DNA of 51,563 nucleotides from Acidaminococcaceae bacterium (GTDB lineage: Bacteria; Bacillota; Negativicutes; Acidaminococcales; Acidaminococcaceae): positions 1 to 51,563 of the forward strand of contig JAFZIG010000092.1 in assembly GCA_017554485.1 (NCBI GenBank), in the 5' to 3' direction. Below are positions 34,848 through 43,515 of the stretch, piece by piece (within the stretch, counting starts at the first letter, position 1; each line of letters opens with the position of its first letter). The notes below the pieces were generated by a model. The model was given only the letters and a program-made list of their open reading frames with translations, was not told the DNA's origin and did no database searches. A program made the translations under genes and the position numbers.

Positions 34848-35558
34848 GTGAAAAAGCTGGTAGCGTTATCAATTTTAATCAGTTTTATATTTTTCTCAAC
34901 TGCGTATGCAGAAATGACACCTGTAAACGCTAAATTGCTAAAAGAATGGGATAAAGGTGAAGCCTCATTTTCTTTGCGGGATGACAATGGGCGACGTGAC
35001 TACGAGGATAATCAAATAAAAGTTCATATACAGGATGCCCTGTTCATGTGGTCAAAACGCGGAGCTATAGGAAATACCAGAAAAGCATTTGTCCAATCGC
35101 ATTCTGACAGCATTTACCATACTGTTCAGGCTGCATTAGGCGGCTATGTGCAATGGTTGAGCGCTACAGGAGTAATTGTTGATATTACGAATAAAACAAA
35201 TGAAGTCTTGTGTCTGGATTTAGACAAGACCATAGTATCAATTGGCAGTTACAAAGGTAGGGCAGCTACAGATTTAGCACAATTTGCTGATTACCCGAAC
35301 GTGAAAATACCGCCTGAAAATATAATGCCAGGACAGACTATTACAATGACATTATGCAGAGGTGATGCAGTGTATGTTGAGGATGAAAATTATGGCTCCG
35401 GTTGGGTGGTACCAAGCGATTTGTCGTTAGGAAAAAATATTTTTGGAGACGGTACTTTTATTTTTGCTATAGGTGGTGAAAGAGCAAAATTATATCCTAT
35501 GTCTTTTTATTATGAAATAGATAGGAATTCAATTGCGCAATATATAGCTAAAAAATAG
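34848..35558 (+). CDS. Exported protein of unknown function
   Basis: 236 residues from GTG 34848, preferred because GGGGG lies 8 bases upstream; the GTG at 34839 overlaps that site. Signal peptide MKKLVALSILISFIFFSTAYA is followed by a soluble domain. VIVDITNKTNEVLCLDLDKT resembles proteins with a beta-sandwich facing the periplasm, but I can name no family. FADYPNVKIPPENIMPGQTI may be a proline-rich loop. It begins a run of three exported unknowns on one strand. Confidence 0.7.
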   Translation: MKKLVALSILISFIFFSTAYAEMTPVNAKLLKEWDKGEASFSLRDDNGRRDYEDNQIKVHIQDALFMWSKRGAIGNTRKAFVQSHSDSIYHTVQAALGGYVQWLSATGVIVDITNKTNEVLCLDLDKTIVSIGSYKGRAATDLAQFADYPNVKIPPENIMPGQTITMTLCRGDAVYVEDENYGSGWVVPSDLSLGKNIFGDGTFIFAIGGERAKLYPMSFYYEIDRNSIAQYIAKK

Positions 35559-35617
35559 ATTATACTGTTATAAAAGATTTTTACGAATGTTGTAGAGGGA
35601 AGCGGGGTAATCTACTT

Positions 35618-36670
35618 ATGAACGCAGGGGTGGGTGTTACTAAGATTTTTTACTTTTTGATTAGCTTTCTGATGATAGTTGCTGCGCATTCACCAATAGC
35701 TTTTGCAGAAAATGAAAAAGACGCTTTTGAAAAAGTAAGAGAGTCGCTGATTCCTGTCAATGTCACCTTTAGCGATGATATGTACTATGGTTTGCGTGAT
35801 ATGCATTTTACTCCAGGATTCCGGGAGATGAGTTTTGGTGATTCGGTTGAAAAGCTAGGGGAAGATGCAGAGTTTATTCGCGAAAGTGAAGATGGCAAAT
35901 TTAAATACTATAGAAAATTGACGGATAAATTATTTATAGAAAATATCCCATTGGAAAGAATTGAATATGAATTTGGAAAAGGTTTACTCAGTACGATTCA
36001 AATATATAGTGATTCAAAATATCTGGAAAAATTGGCAGATCTTTGTATTTCTAAATATGGAGAGCCAAGAACCAGGATCAGGGATGCCAGTGGATTGTTA
36101 AATTATACCTGGGTCATGGGGGATTCAACGGTTGCTCTTTGGGGCAGGGATGGTAAAGCTGCGCTTTTTTTGTCTGACAGGGCAATGGAGCAAATTGCTA
36201 ACAACGAACAGTTTAAAGAGGGCGAGATACCGTTGCTGCCCGCATTTCTTGACATGCATATCGGTTGGATGCAATATTATAAAATAAGCGGCGAGAATGA
36301 AGCAACTTATAAACAAAAACTTGTTAGCGGTGATTTTACGCGCGCTTCTGACAAAAAGCTGATTGAAAACAGCAATCTGGAAAAGATAGAATATCATTTT
36401 ACAAATGGTATGTTGACAGGAATCAGTGTTTTAGGGAACAAGAAAAGCTTTGATGAGTTGGCAAAAATTTGTGTATTAAGGTATGGAAGACCACATGGTA
36501 CATATAGAATTGGGAATGTAGAATCACCCTTATTCTGGTACATTTGGAAATATAAATTTGCAGAGATTGCCCTGATGCAAGGACCTGACGGTGTGCTACT
36601 TGCGATAGGCAGTGATTTTATGGAAGGGGTTGCAAAATTGATTAAAGAACCATTGCCGGTGAATAAATAA
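35618..36670 (+). CDS. Exported protein with duplicated domain, unknown function
   Basis: A 350-residue protein with a signal peptide (about 8-29, IFYFLISFLMIVAAHSPIAFA). Two repeats of about 140 residues are visible. The first has ERIEYEFGKGLLSTIQI, ADLCISKYGEPRTRI and a Trp-rich strand with FLSDRAMEQI. The second has EKIEYHFTNGMLTGISV, AKICVLRYGRPHGTY and AIGSDFMEGV. A GxxRYG/KYGEP element is conserved in both. No known family comes to mind. GAGGGAAGCGGGG precedes the ATG. It is probably co-transcribed with the next gene. Confidence 0.7.
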   Translation: MNAGVGVTKIFYFLISFLMIVAAHSPIAFAENEKDAFEKVRESLIPVNVTFSDDMYYGLRDMHFTPGFREMSFGDSVEKLGEDAEFIRESEDGKFKYYRKLTDKLFIENIPLERIEYEFGKGLLSTIQIYSDSKYLEKLADLCISKYGEPRTRIRDASGLLNYTWVMGDSTVALWGRDGKAALFLSDRAMEQIANNEQFKEGEIPLLPAFLDMHIGWMQYYKISGENEATYKQKLVSGDFTRASDKKLIENSNLEKIEYHFTNGMLTGISVLGNKKSFDELAKICVLRYGRPHGTYRIGNVESPLFWYIWKYKFAEIALMQGPDGVLLAIGSDFMEGVAKLIKEPLPVNK

Positions 36671-36687
36671 AGCTAAAGGTGACTACG

Positions 36688-37413
36688 ATGAAACGAAAAT
36701 TCTTGATGTTATTATTGACAGTTCTTGCTTTGATCATGTCTGTGTGTTATGCTGAAGACTTGCCATTTGAAAAGGATCCGTTTGAACATTACGAGCTGCA
36801 AGAAGTCGGTATGACATTCAAGCATAGCGATGAAAATTCCAAAGCGTATTATCAGGTGATTTCGGATAATGGCGTGGCTGATACGATAAAAGAAGGCGAC
36901 CTGAAAGGTTTTCTAACATTTTTGAAACCGGGCGGCGCAACGGTGGATCTTTATCATCCCCTTAACGGAAAGATTATGGTCAGCAGATTTCATTACAATA
37001 TTGTGCCAAAAGGAACATTTGACCCGGATTGCACTATTGTCTTCAATTATACAAACGAAACGCGTAATCCATGCGGAGTACATTTAGTCGAATTCAGTCA
37101 AGAACTGAATAACGCCTGCGTTATTCGCGCTAAAGAACTTGCCATCAATTATTCGCACACAAGGCCGGATGGTTCTTCTTTTGTTACTGTGTTAACTAAT
37201 AGAGGCAACAGTTTATCTGAAAATATCTGTGTTACGACAAAGCCTGTCAGCGAATCTGAAATGCCGGAGTATTTTCAGGCGTGGGACGCATGGAATAAGA
37301 ATAATGAAAGCCGGGCAAATATGATTAACCCGACCGCGCGTGAAATGGGGCTGAATTATTATTATGATCCCGTAACACAAAAACGGTATTGGGTGCAGAT
37401 ATTCAGGGGATAG
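36688..37413 (+). CDS. Exported protein of unknown function
   Basis: 241 residues from ATG 36688, with AAGGTG 7 bases upstream (the GTG at 36679 is part of that site). Signal peptide MKRKFLMLLLTVLALIMSVCYA. The rest is a soluble domain with strands (KIMVSRFHYNIVPKGTFDPD, TIVFNYTNETRNPCG) and a C-terminal YYYDPVTQKRYWVQIF. No recognised family. It starts 17 bases after the gene before it and is the last gene of the island before the IS21 element. Confidence 0.7.
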   Translation: MKRKFLMLLLTVLALIMSVCYAEDLPFEKDPFEHYELQEVGMTFKHSDENSKAYYQVISDNGVADTIKEGDLKGFLTFLKPGGATVDLYHPLNGKIMVSRFHYNIVPKGTFDPDCTIVFNYTNETRNPCGVHLVEFSQELNNACVIRAKELAINYSHTRPDGSSFVTVLTNRGNSLSENICVTTKPVSESEMPEYFQAWDAWNKNNESRANMINPTAREMGLNYYYDPVTQKRYWVQIFRG

Positions 37414-37488
37414 GTGTCGCTGCCGGGACAGTTTGTCCAAGATGGGCATGGGGACAAAAATTAGGGGCTATAACAAATAGGTTTTAGA

Positions 37489-37711
37489 TTAAGAGTATCG
37501 CAATATCTTGACTTTGCTCAGGATGAATGTATCAGTTTTTTCGGTTGTTTCTGTATCTGTCAATCCAGGAGTTGCAATTCCCAGAATATCATGGAAATAG
37601 GGTAAGGTTGAAAACCCGTATTGACGGGCAAGTTGTCTTGGATGAAGCGGCGTGATTCCGGTGGCATGGCTGATATATGTATTGACATAGGTAACGGCTT
37701 CTTTGACAATC
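37489..37711 (-). pseudogene. 3' part of an unknown gene cut by the IS21 element
   Basis: The minus strand has 73 coding-looking codons (VKEAVTYVNTYISHATG, LHPRQLARQYGF, LPYFHDILGI, ILSKVKILRYS). The frame runs on into the insertion sequence, where its apparent start at 37809 is an artefact. A minus-strand promoter and operator survive beyond the far end of the insertion (40370-40426), which fits an original short gene cut near its start. LHPRQLARQYGF could be a helix-turn-helix. I cannot name the family. Confidence 0.6.
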
Positions 37712-37875
37712 TGTGGCTGAATATTCCGGGCTCCGTGTCCACATAGTCCGGGGTTAGGAAACCGGTGTTCCGGTAAAACGGGAACCGCTATTCCGGCAGT
37801 GGAAACCAAAGCGTTTTTTCCTTAGAATGGTATTATACGCTACCAGCGTAAATACATTCTAAGGAGGTCATCACT

Positions 37876-39423
37876 ATGACCAAGTATCGCGAGATCCTAA
37901 GGCTTGCCAGCCTGGGTCTCAGCCAACAAAGCATTGCCGACAGTTGCAATGCTTCCAAGAAAACTGTGAATCGGATTCTCAAACGTGCCAAAGAAATCAA
38001 TCTCTATTGGCCGCTAGAAGAAAACGAAACAGATGCTGTTATTGCAGAAAGGTTATTTCCTCCTGCTTCCAGCAAAGTGTCTTCCGGCAAAAAGATGCCG
38101 GACTTCGACTACATCCAGAAAGAGTTGCTTCGTAACGGAGTCAACAGAAAACTTCTCTGGACAGAGTACTTAGAAGAATGCCGCCTGTCCGGTGAATCGC
38201 CTCTCATGTATTCGCAGTTCTGTTACCACATTCAGCAGGATGAGCAGAAACGGCGTGCCGGCATGCACATCAACCGTAAACCGGGGGAACAGATTGAAGT
38301 GGACTGGGCAGGAGACCCTGCTCACATCATTGACCCGGATACCGGAGAAATTACAAATGCATGGTTGTTTGTAGGCGTTATGACCTACAGCCAGTATCCT
38401 TACGTGGAAGCATTTCTCGACGAGAAGCAACTATCCTGGATTACCGCCCATGTTCATATGTATGAATATTTCGGCGGTGTCAGCCGTATCCTTGTGCCGG
38501 ATAATTGCAAGACTGCAGTCATCCAGAACAACGACTGGTACAACCAGCAGCTCAACACGGTGTACCATGAAATGGCAGAACATTATAACACTGCCATCAT
38601 TCCCGCCCGTGTAAGAGCGCCTAAAGATAAGCCCAATGCCGAAGGATCCGTTGGTGTTATTACAACATGGATCACAGCGGCACTGCGTAATGAACAGTTC
38701 TTCTCCCTGGCCGAGTTAAACAAGGCCATACGGAAAAAGCTGGAACTATTCTCACATCGCCCTTTCCAAAAGAAAGAGGGCAGCAGATACGAGATCTTCC
38801 GCGACGAAGAACTGCCATTGCTGGCCAAGTTACCGGCTACCCCCTATGAACTGGCTGAATGGAAGTCAGCAACAGTTCAGTTTAATTATCACATATCTGT
38901 CAACGGAATGCTATACTCCGTTCCCTACGAATTTATAAAACGCAAGGTAGACGTACGGATAACAGATAAGGTAGTCGAGATTTTCTATAACCATAACCGC
39001 ATCACATCCCATCGCCGTTTATATGAACGCAAGGGGCAATACAGCACCATCACAGAACATATGCCGCCAGACCACCAGAAATTCCTGGAATGGAACGGCG
39101 ACCGTTTCCGTAAATGGGCTGAGCGGATTGGCAACAATACATATCAAGTAGTCAACGCAATTCTTTCCTCCCAAAGAGTGGAACAGCAAGCCTACCGTAG
39201 TTGTATGGGAATCCTGAAACTGGCGGAAAAACATTCCACCCAGCGACTGGAAGCCGCTTGCAAGATAGCGCTTTCCTATACTGCAACCCCCAGCTACAAG
39301 AGTATCAAAAATATCTTAGCTGCCGGGAAAGAACAGATCGAACAGGAGTTGAAAACTTCTGAAGCTGCTGCCACTCACAACAAGCACGCTATTACCCGGG
39401 GCGCTGCATATTACAGGAGGTAA
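37876..39423 (+). CDS. istA: IS21-family transposase IstA
   Basis: A 515-residue protein. The N-terminal HTH is LGLSQQSIADSCNASKKTVNRIL. The DDE integrase core has D143 (EVDWAGD), D209 (VPDNCKT) and E256 (NAEGSVG). The C-terminal beta region (VNGMLYSVPYEFIKRKVDVRI) matches the family. All catalytic residues are present and length is normal, so the element may still be active. AAGGAGG precedes the ATG, just after an inverted repeat CCTTAGAATG / CATTCTAAGG (37829-37865) that may hold its promoter. Confidence 0.97.
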   Translation: MTKYREILRLASLGLSQQSIADSCNASKKTVNRILKRAKEINLYWPLEENETDAVIAERLFPPASSKVSSGKKMPDFDYIQKELLRNGVNRKLLWTEYLEECRLSGESPLMYSQFCYHIQQDEQKRRAGMHINRKPGEQIEVDWAGDPAHIIDPDTGEITNAWLFVGVMTYSQYPYVEAFLDEKQLSWITAHVHMYEYFGGVSRILVPDNCKTAVIQNNDWYNQQLNTVYHEMAEHYNTAIIPARVRAPKDKPNAEGSVGVITTWITAALRNEQFFSLAELNKAIRKKLELFSHRPFQKKEGSRYEIFRDEELPLLAKLPATPYELAEWKSATVQFNYHISVNGMLYSVPYEFIKRKVDVRITDKVVEIFYNHNRITSHRRLYERKGQYSTITEHMPPDHQKFLEWNGDRFRKWAERIGNNTYQVVNAILSSQRVEQQAYRSCMGILKLAEKHSTQRLEAACKIALSYTATPSYKSIKNILAAGKEQIEQELKTSEAAATHNKHAITRGAAYYRR

Positions 39424-39428
39424 AGAAT

Positions 39429-40205
39429 ATGACGAACCAAAGCACTATAGATAAATTAATCGAGATGCGCTTGACTTCTATGTCAGATGCATATATCACA
39501 CAGATCAGCGATCCGAAAATGAAAGAGGTCTCTTTCGAAGACCGGTTCGCTCTTCTGGTAGATATCGAGTACAACAACCGGAAAAGCAATGGCTTGAAAC
39601 GCCTCATCCGTAATGCGGGATTCGACCAGCCGGAAGCTTATATTGCAGATATCAATTACACGTCCGGTCGCAAACTGAATCGTAATTTAATCGAACGGTT
39701 AGCTACCTGTGAATATATTACGGAATATCGCAATATTTTTATAACCGGCGCTACCGGGAGCGGAAAAACCTATATGGCCTGTGCCTTTGGTATGGAAGCC
39801 TGCAAGCAGCGTTACAAAACAAAGTACGTCCGGCTTCCGGATTTATTACTGGAACTGGACATGGCCCGCTCTGAAGGAAACTATAAAAAGGTACTTGGCA
39901 AATATGCCAGGCCCGTACTGTTAATTATTGACGAATGGCTTCTGCTGAAGCCTACAGAAACGGAACAGCACGATATTTTGGAATTGCTTCACCAAAGAAG
40001 GAAAAAATCTTCCACTATCTTTTGTTCGCAATATGACCCTGCAGGCTGGTACGACCAGCTTGGTGGAGATGAAAGCCCACTGGCGGAAGCAATTCTGGAC
40101 AGGATCAAACACGACGCTTACAAAATTAATATTGTACCTGCCAATGCAGCTCAATATCGTTCTATGAGAGAAGTGTACGGAATGGATCCGGCACAGAGTC
40201 AGTAA
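39429..40205 (+). CDS. istB: IS21-family helper ATPase IstB
   Basis: A 258-residue DnaC-like AAA+ ATPase. Walker A is FITGATGSGKTYMA (about 105-118) and Walker B LLIIDEWLL. IstB decamers bend target DNA and activate IstA. It starts 5 bases after the istA stop with AGGAGG inside the istA end, so the two are coupled. Intact by length and motifs. Confidence 0.97.
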   Translation: MTNQSTIDKLIEMRLTSMSDAYITQISDPKMKEVSFEDRFALLVDIEYNNRKSNGLKRLIRNAGFDQPEAYIADINYTSGRKLNRNLIERLATCEYITEYRNIFITGATGSGKTYMACAFGMEACKQRYKTKYVRLPDLLLELDMARSEGNYKKVLGKYARPVLLIIDEWLLLKPTETEQHDILELLHQRRKKSSTIFCSQYDPAGWYDQLGGDESPLAEAILDRIKHDAYKINIVPANAAQYRSMREVYGMDPAQSQ

Positions 40206-40369
40206 AACTATTTTCAATTCTGGCATCCGTCTGTTCCAGTGGCAAAACACTGGAACAGCGGCTCCGCCGCACACATAAAACACCGGTTTCCTAACACCGG
40301 ACTGTTGGTTTCCAAACTACCGGACAGGCGGTTTCACCGCACCGGAATATTCACTGTGGCAGATGGGTC

Positions 40370-40426
40370 ATCGCAGATAGACCTGCGATAGGCAATTATT
40401 ATACAGTCTGTGCCTGTGAAATGCAA
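40370..40426 (-). promoter_or_regulatory. Stranded promoter and operator of the IS21-disrupted gene
   Basis: On the minus strand, TTGCAT (40426-40421), 17 bases, TATAAT (40403-40398). A perfect inverted repeat ATCGCAG-atagac-CTGCGAT (40370-40389) lies just downstream, at the start site. It points left into the IS element, so it now drives antisense RNA across istB. Confidence 0.7.
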
Positions 40427-40467
40427 TAGGATTATTGTAAATTTTCTGTGAGCGTTTTAAATTTAAA

Positions 40468-40517
40468 CAGTCTCGCAATGTCATGAAGGGAACAACAGCG
40501 GGACTGTGTCTTTTTTA
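40468..40517 (+). terminator. Rho-independent terminator
   Basis: CAGTCTCGC / GCGGGACTG (one G-U) followed by TGTCTTTTTTATG. It insulates the acpS operon from the IS region. A candidate promoter TTGCAT-18-TAAAAT (40564-40593) follows it. Confidence 0.7.
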
Positions 40518-40712
40518 TGTTCGTTTTCAAAAATATTTTTGAAATGTTCATGCTAAAGGTTTATTGCATTCCTACTTTATGATAAAATAAAATGAATTCG
40601 TATACATATTTCAAGTTTATAAAGCGAAGACGGGGGCTGTTTGAATAAGCGGAGCGCTATGAAAACAGCACCGGTCGAAGCTGCCACTTTAAAAACAGGA
40701 GGTAATTGTATT

Positions 40713-41489
40713 ATGTGCAGCAAAATGAAAAAAATTCTGGCAGCAAGCGTAGTTTGCTATGTGGCCTATAAGTTAGGTAAAAAATATTTAAAAGAAAACA
40801 ACATGACGGCCGAAGACGTGTTTGACTCCGCCAAGAAGAAAGCGGAGGAGTTTGCCAAGCAGGCTGCGGGTGTAGTTCCTACTACCAAAGAAGGCAAGCA
40901 GGAAGGCAAAAAAGTCTACACCTTCGGCGCAGAAAAACGCATTGAGATGGTGCACCTGGCAGACGGCGTCACCGGCCTCTACGACAACAAAAAGAACTAT
41001 CCCATAGAGAAAAAAGTGAAGACCTACAGCGAAGACGAAGGCAAGCTGTACGTATACGGCGAAGCGGCGGACTATGTGATCACCGATAACCCCTTCTTCA
41101 TGAACGTATATGTAAAAGACAAAGAGCAGACCAAAGCCATCGCTATTGCGCTGGGCAAGCAGTATGCCGCGGAAGAGATCGCCGTCTACAATTACGGCTC
41201 CAGCCAGAAATTCGATGCCCAGGGCATGGCCGCGGAAGCAGAAGCAGAAAAAGTAGCGGAAGAACAGGCAGAAGCCAAAGCCAAAGAAGCAGAGCTGGCT
41301 GCCAGAGAAGCGGCAGAAAAAGCCAAAGCCGCTGCAGAAGAAGCAGCAGAGACCGCGGAAGCTGTTGCGGAAGAAGTAAAAGATGCTGCTGACAAAGCCG
41401 CGGAGAAAGTGGAAGACGCAGTTGACGCCGTGAAAGATGCCGCGGAAGAAGTGGCAGAAAAAGTAGAAGAAGCCACGGGAGACAAATAA
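40713..41489 (+). CDS. Coiled-coil protein with N-terminal hydrophobic segment and Ala/Glu/Lys-rich tail
   Basis: 258 residues from ATG 40713, chosen for AGGAGGT 9 bases upstream; the ORF continues to 40641 without a ribosome site. A short hydrophobic stretch (about 5-20, KILAASVVCYVAYKLGKKYL) may anchor it. Residues 60-165 form a compact domain (RIEMVHLADGVTGLYDNKKN, AADYVITDNPFFMNVYV). From about 170 the protein is an Ala/Glu/Lys/Asp heptad-rich coiled coil like LEA or histone-H1-like tails. Its stop TAA is followed directly by the acpS ATG, so the two are coupled. Function unknown. Confidence 0.75.
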   Translation: MCSKMKKILAASVVCYVAYKLGKKYLKENNMTAEDVFDSAKKKAEEFAKQAAGVVPTTKEGKQEGKKVYTFGAEKRIEMVHLADGVTGLYDNKKNYPIEKKVKTYSEDEGKLYVYGEAADYVITDNPFFMNVYVKDKEQTKAIAIALGKQYAAEEIAVYNYGSSQKFDAQGMAAEAEAEKVAEEQAEAKAKEAELAAREAAEKAKAAAEEAAETAEAVAEEVKDAADKAAEKVEDAVDAVKDAAEEVAEKVEEATGDK

Positions 41490-41858
41490 ATGCTTGGTAT
41501 CGGCTGCGACCTGGCAGACGTGGAACGAATTGAAAAAGCCATAGCCCGTAAAGGATTCAAAGAACGCGTCTTCACACCGGACGAGATAGCCTACTGCACA
41601 GGCTCCCACGGCGACAGAGCCCAGAGCTACGCAGCCCGCTTCGCCGCCAAAGAAGCCTTCCTGAAAGCTATCGGCACCGGGCTCCGCGGCAGCGGACAGC
41701 TCACCGACATCTCAGTCACCAACGACGACCTGGGCAAACCGGAACTCCGCGTGACAGGCTATTATGCGACGTATATAGATAAGCTGGGCGTGAAAAAGAT
41801 ACATCTGACATTAAGTCATACAGCTACCACAGCGATGGCTGTGGTAGTGCTGGAATAA
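41490..41858 (+). CDS. acpS: Holo-[acyl-carrier-protein] synthase
   Basis: A 122-residue protein. GIGCDLADVERIEKA holds the Mg-binding Asp and RFAAKEAFLKAIGTG the catalytic Glu-Lys signature. It transfers phosphopantetheine from CoA to ACP. Length is typical for the AcpS trimer type. It starts on the base after the previous stop codon and is followed 16 bases later by nnr, the usual acpS-nnr pair of Firmicutes. Confidence 0.97.
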   Translation: MLGIGCDLADVERIEKAIARKGFKERVFTPDEIAYCTGSHGDRAQSYAARFAAKEAFLKAIGTGLRGSGQLTDISVTNDDLGKPELRVTGYYATYIDKLGVKKIHLTLSHTATTAMAVVVLE

Positions 41859-41874
41859 AACAGGAGGCAGACCT

Positions 41875-43464
41875 ATGCAGATTTTACTTGCGGAGGAGAT
41901 GCGCGCCCTGGATCGCGCCGCGGAAGAAGAAATCGGTATCCCCGGACTCGTCCTGATGGAAAACGCAGGCCGCGCCGTAGCAGACGCCTCGGAAAAACTG
42001 CTGGGCTCCTGCAGTCACAAAAAAATAGTCATCTTTGCCGGCAAAGGCAACAACGGCGGTGACGGCAGCGGCGCCGGACGCTGGCTCCACAACCGGGGCG
42101 CCGAACTGATTCTGGTGCTGGCAGGCCTGGCAGAAGAACTCTCCGGCAGTGCTGCCGATGAACTGCAGTATTATCTTACTTGCAGCGCACAACTGTTGGA
42201 AGTGACAGATGCGGACGATAACCTGCAGTTTGCTGAAATTGAAAAGTACCTGATACAGGCTGACCTGATCATAGACGGACTGTTGGGCACCGGGTTCAAC
42301 GGGAAGATGCGTTCCCTGTTCGGCAGACTGTGCCGCTGCATCAACCAGGCAAAAGCAAACAATCCGAACTGCCGGGTGCTGGCTATTGATATTCCCACCG
42401 GTGTCAATGCGGACACTGGCGCGGCAGACAAAGACGCGGTGCGGGCTGACATGACCGTGACCATGGCCCTGCCCAAGCTAGGGCTGTACCTGTACCCCGG
42501 GGCAGACTGTGTTGGTGAACTCCGGGTGGCGGACATCGGCATGCCGGCTTCCTTATTAAAAGAAGCTGCCGGGAACCGCTTTCTGATTACAAAAGATAGA
42601 GTAAAAGCAATGCTGCCGGAGCGTCCGAAGAATGCCCATAAGGGTACTGCTGGACGGGTAGCGGTGGCTGCCGGTTCCTACGGCTATGTAGGCGCGGCGG
42701 CCTTGTGCAGTTTTGCCGCGGTGAAAGGCGGGGCCGGACTGGTTACTCTGCTGACGCCGGAAAATGCAAGGGAAGTACTGGCCGTCAAACTGACGGAAGT
42801 TATGGTGAAAGGGTTGCCGGCGGCAGAGGATCCGTTAGTGTCGTCAGCAGCCATGGATGTGGTATCCGAGGTGCTGGAAAAAGCAGATGTGCTGGCCATC
42901 GGTCCGGGCTTTGGGATTTCGGAAGAAACAGGGAACCTGGTCCGGGAGATCCTGGCAACTTCCCATGTGCCCTGCGTCATTGATGCCGATGCCATCACGG
43001 CATTACAGAATCATACTGAATTGTTGTCCCACATGCTGGCGGAGAAGGTACTGACACCCCATCCCGGCGAGATGGCCCGGATCACAGGCCTGCCCGTTGC
43101 AACTGTGGAACGGGAACGGGTGGAGGTGGCCCGCTCTTATGCAGAAAAGTGGCAGGCGGTCATCGTGCTGAAGGGTGTGCCTACAGTGGTGGCTCTGCCA
43201 GATGGAACCGTATTTTTGAATACCACAGGTACTCCGGCCATGGCAACCGGCGGCAGCGGGGATGTGCTGACAGGACTCATTTCCGCCCTCATCGGCCAGG
43301 GCCTGCCAGTAGCCGACGCGGCGGTGGCAGGGGTATACCTCCATGGCTTGGCGGGTGAACTGGCAGCAAAAGGAAGTATCGGTCTGGCAGCGTCAGAGCT
43401 TTTGTCAATGATTCCGGAAGCCCGGAAAACAGTTTACACAAAACCGTATTCTATGCTAGAATAA
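41875..43464 (+). CDS. nnr: Bifunctional NAD(P)H-hydrate epimerase / dehydratase
   Basis: A 529-residue protein. The N-terminal YjeF epimerase (about 1-215) has LMENAGRAVAD, GKGNNGGDGSGAGR and IDIPTGVNADTG. The C-terminal ADP-dependent dehydratase (about 225-515) has KGTAGRVAVAAGSYGYVGAA, HPGEMARITG and the nucleotide loop GGSGDVLTGLI. It repairs hydrated NAD(P)H. Full length with both active sites. AGGAGG precedes the ATG. Confidence 0.97.
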   Translation: MQILLAEEMRALDRAAEEEIGIPGLVLMENAGRAVADASEKLLGSCSHKKIVIFAGKGNNGGDGSGAGRWLHNRGAELILVLAGLAEELSGSAADELQYYLTCSAQLLEVTDADDNLQFAEIEKYLIQADLIIDGLLGTGFNGKMRSLFGRLCRCINQAKANNPNCRVLAIDIPTGVNADTGAADKDAVRADMTVTMALPKLGLYLYPGADCVGELRVADIGMPASLLKEAAGNRFLITKDRVKAMLPERPKNAHKGTAGRVAVAAGSYGYVGAAALCSFAAVKGGAGLVTLLTPENAREVLAVKLTEVMVKGLPAAEDPLVSSAAMDVVSEVLEKADVLAIGPGFGISEETGNLVREILATSHVPCVIDADAITALQNHTELLSHMLAEKVLTPHPGEMARITGLPVATVERERVEVARSYAEKWQAVIVLKGVPTVVALPDGTVFLNTTGTPAMATGGSGDVLTGLISALIGQGLPVADAAVAGVYLHGLAGELAAKGSIGLAASELLSMIPEARKTVYTKPYSMLE

Positions 43465-43515
43465 ATTGTTATAGCATTTGATACATATTAGAACTTGCGC
43501 AAAGGAGGTACCGGT

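Larger units (their letters stand above)
37712..40361 (+). mobile_element. IS21-family insertion sequence
   Basis: About 2.65 kb. The left end reads TGTGGCTGAATATTCCGG and the right end, in reverse complement, TGCCACAGTGAATATTCCGG. Further inward both ends repeat GTTAGGAAACCGGTGTT, the multiple transposase sites typical of IS21. It contains istA and istB in the usual order. I found no clear target duplication, so end coordinates are good to about 5 bases or one end has been altered. Confidence 0.85.

Noticed and set aside
40788..41609. A Phe/Cys-rich 273-codon minus-strand frame opposite the coiled-coil gene
   Set aside because: Antisense artefact of Ala/Glu/Lys codons; no ribosome site and implausible composition.
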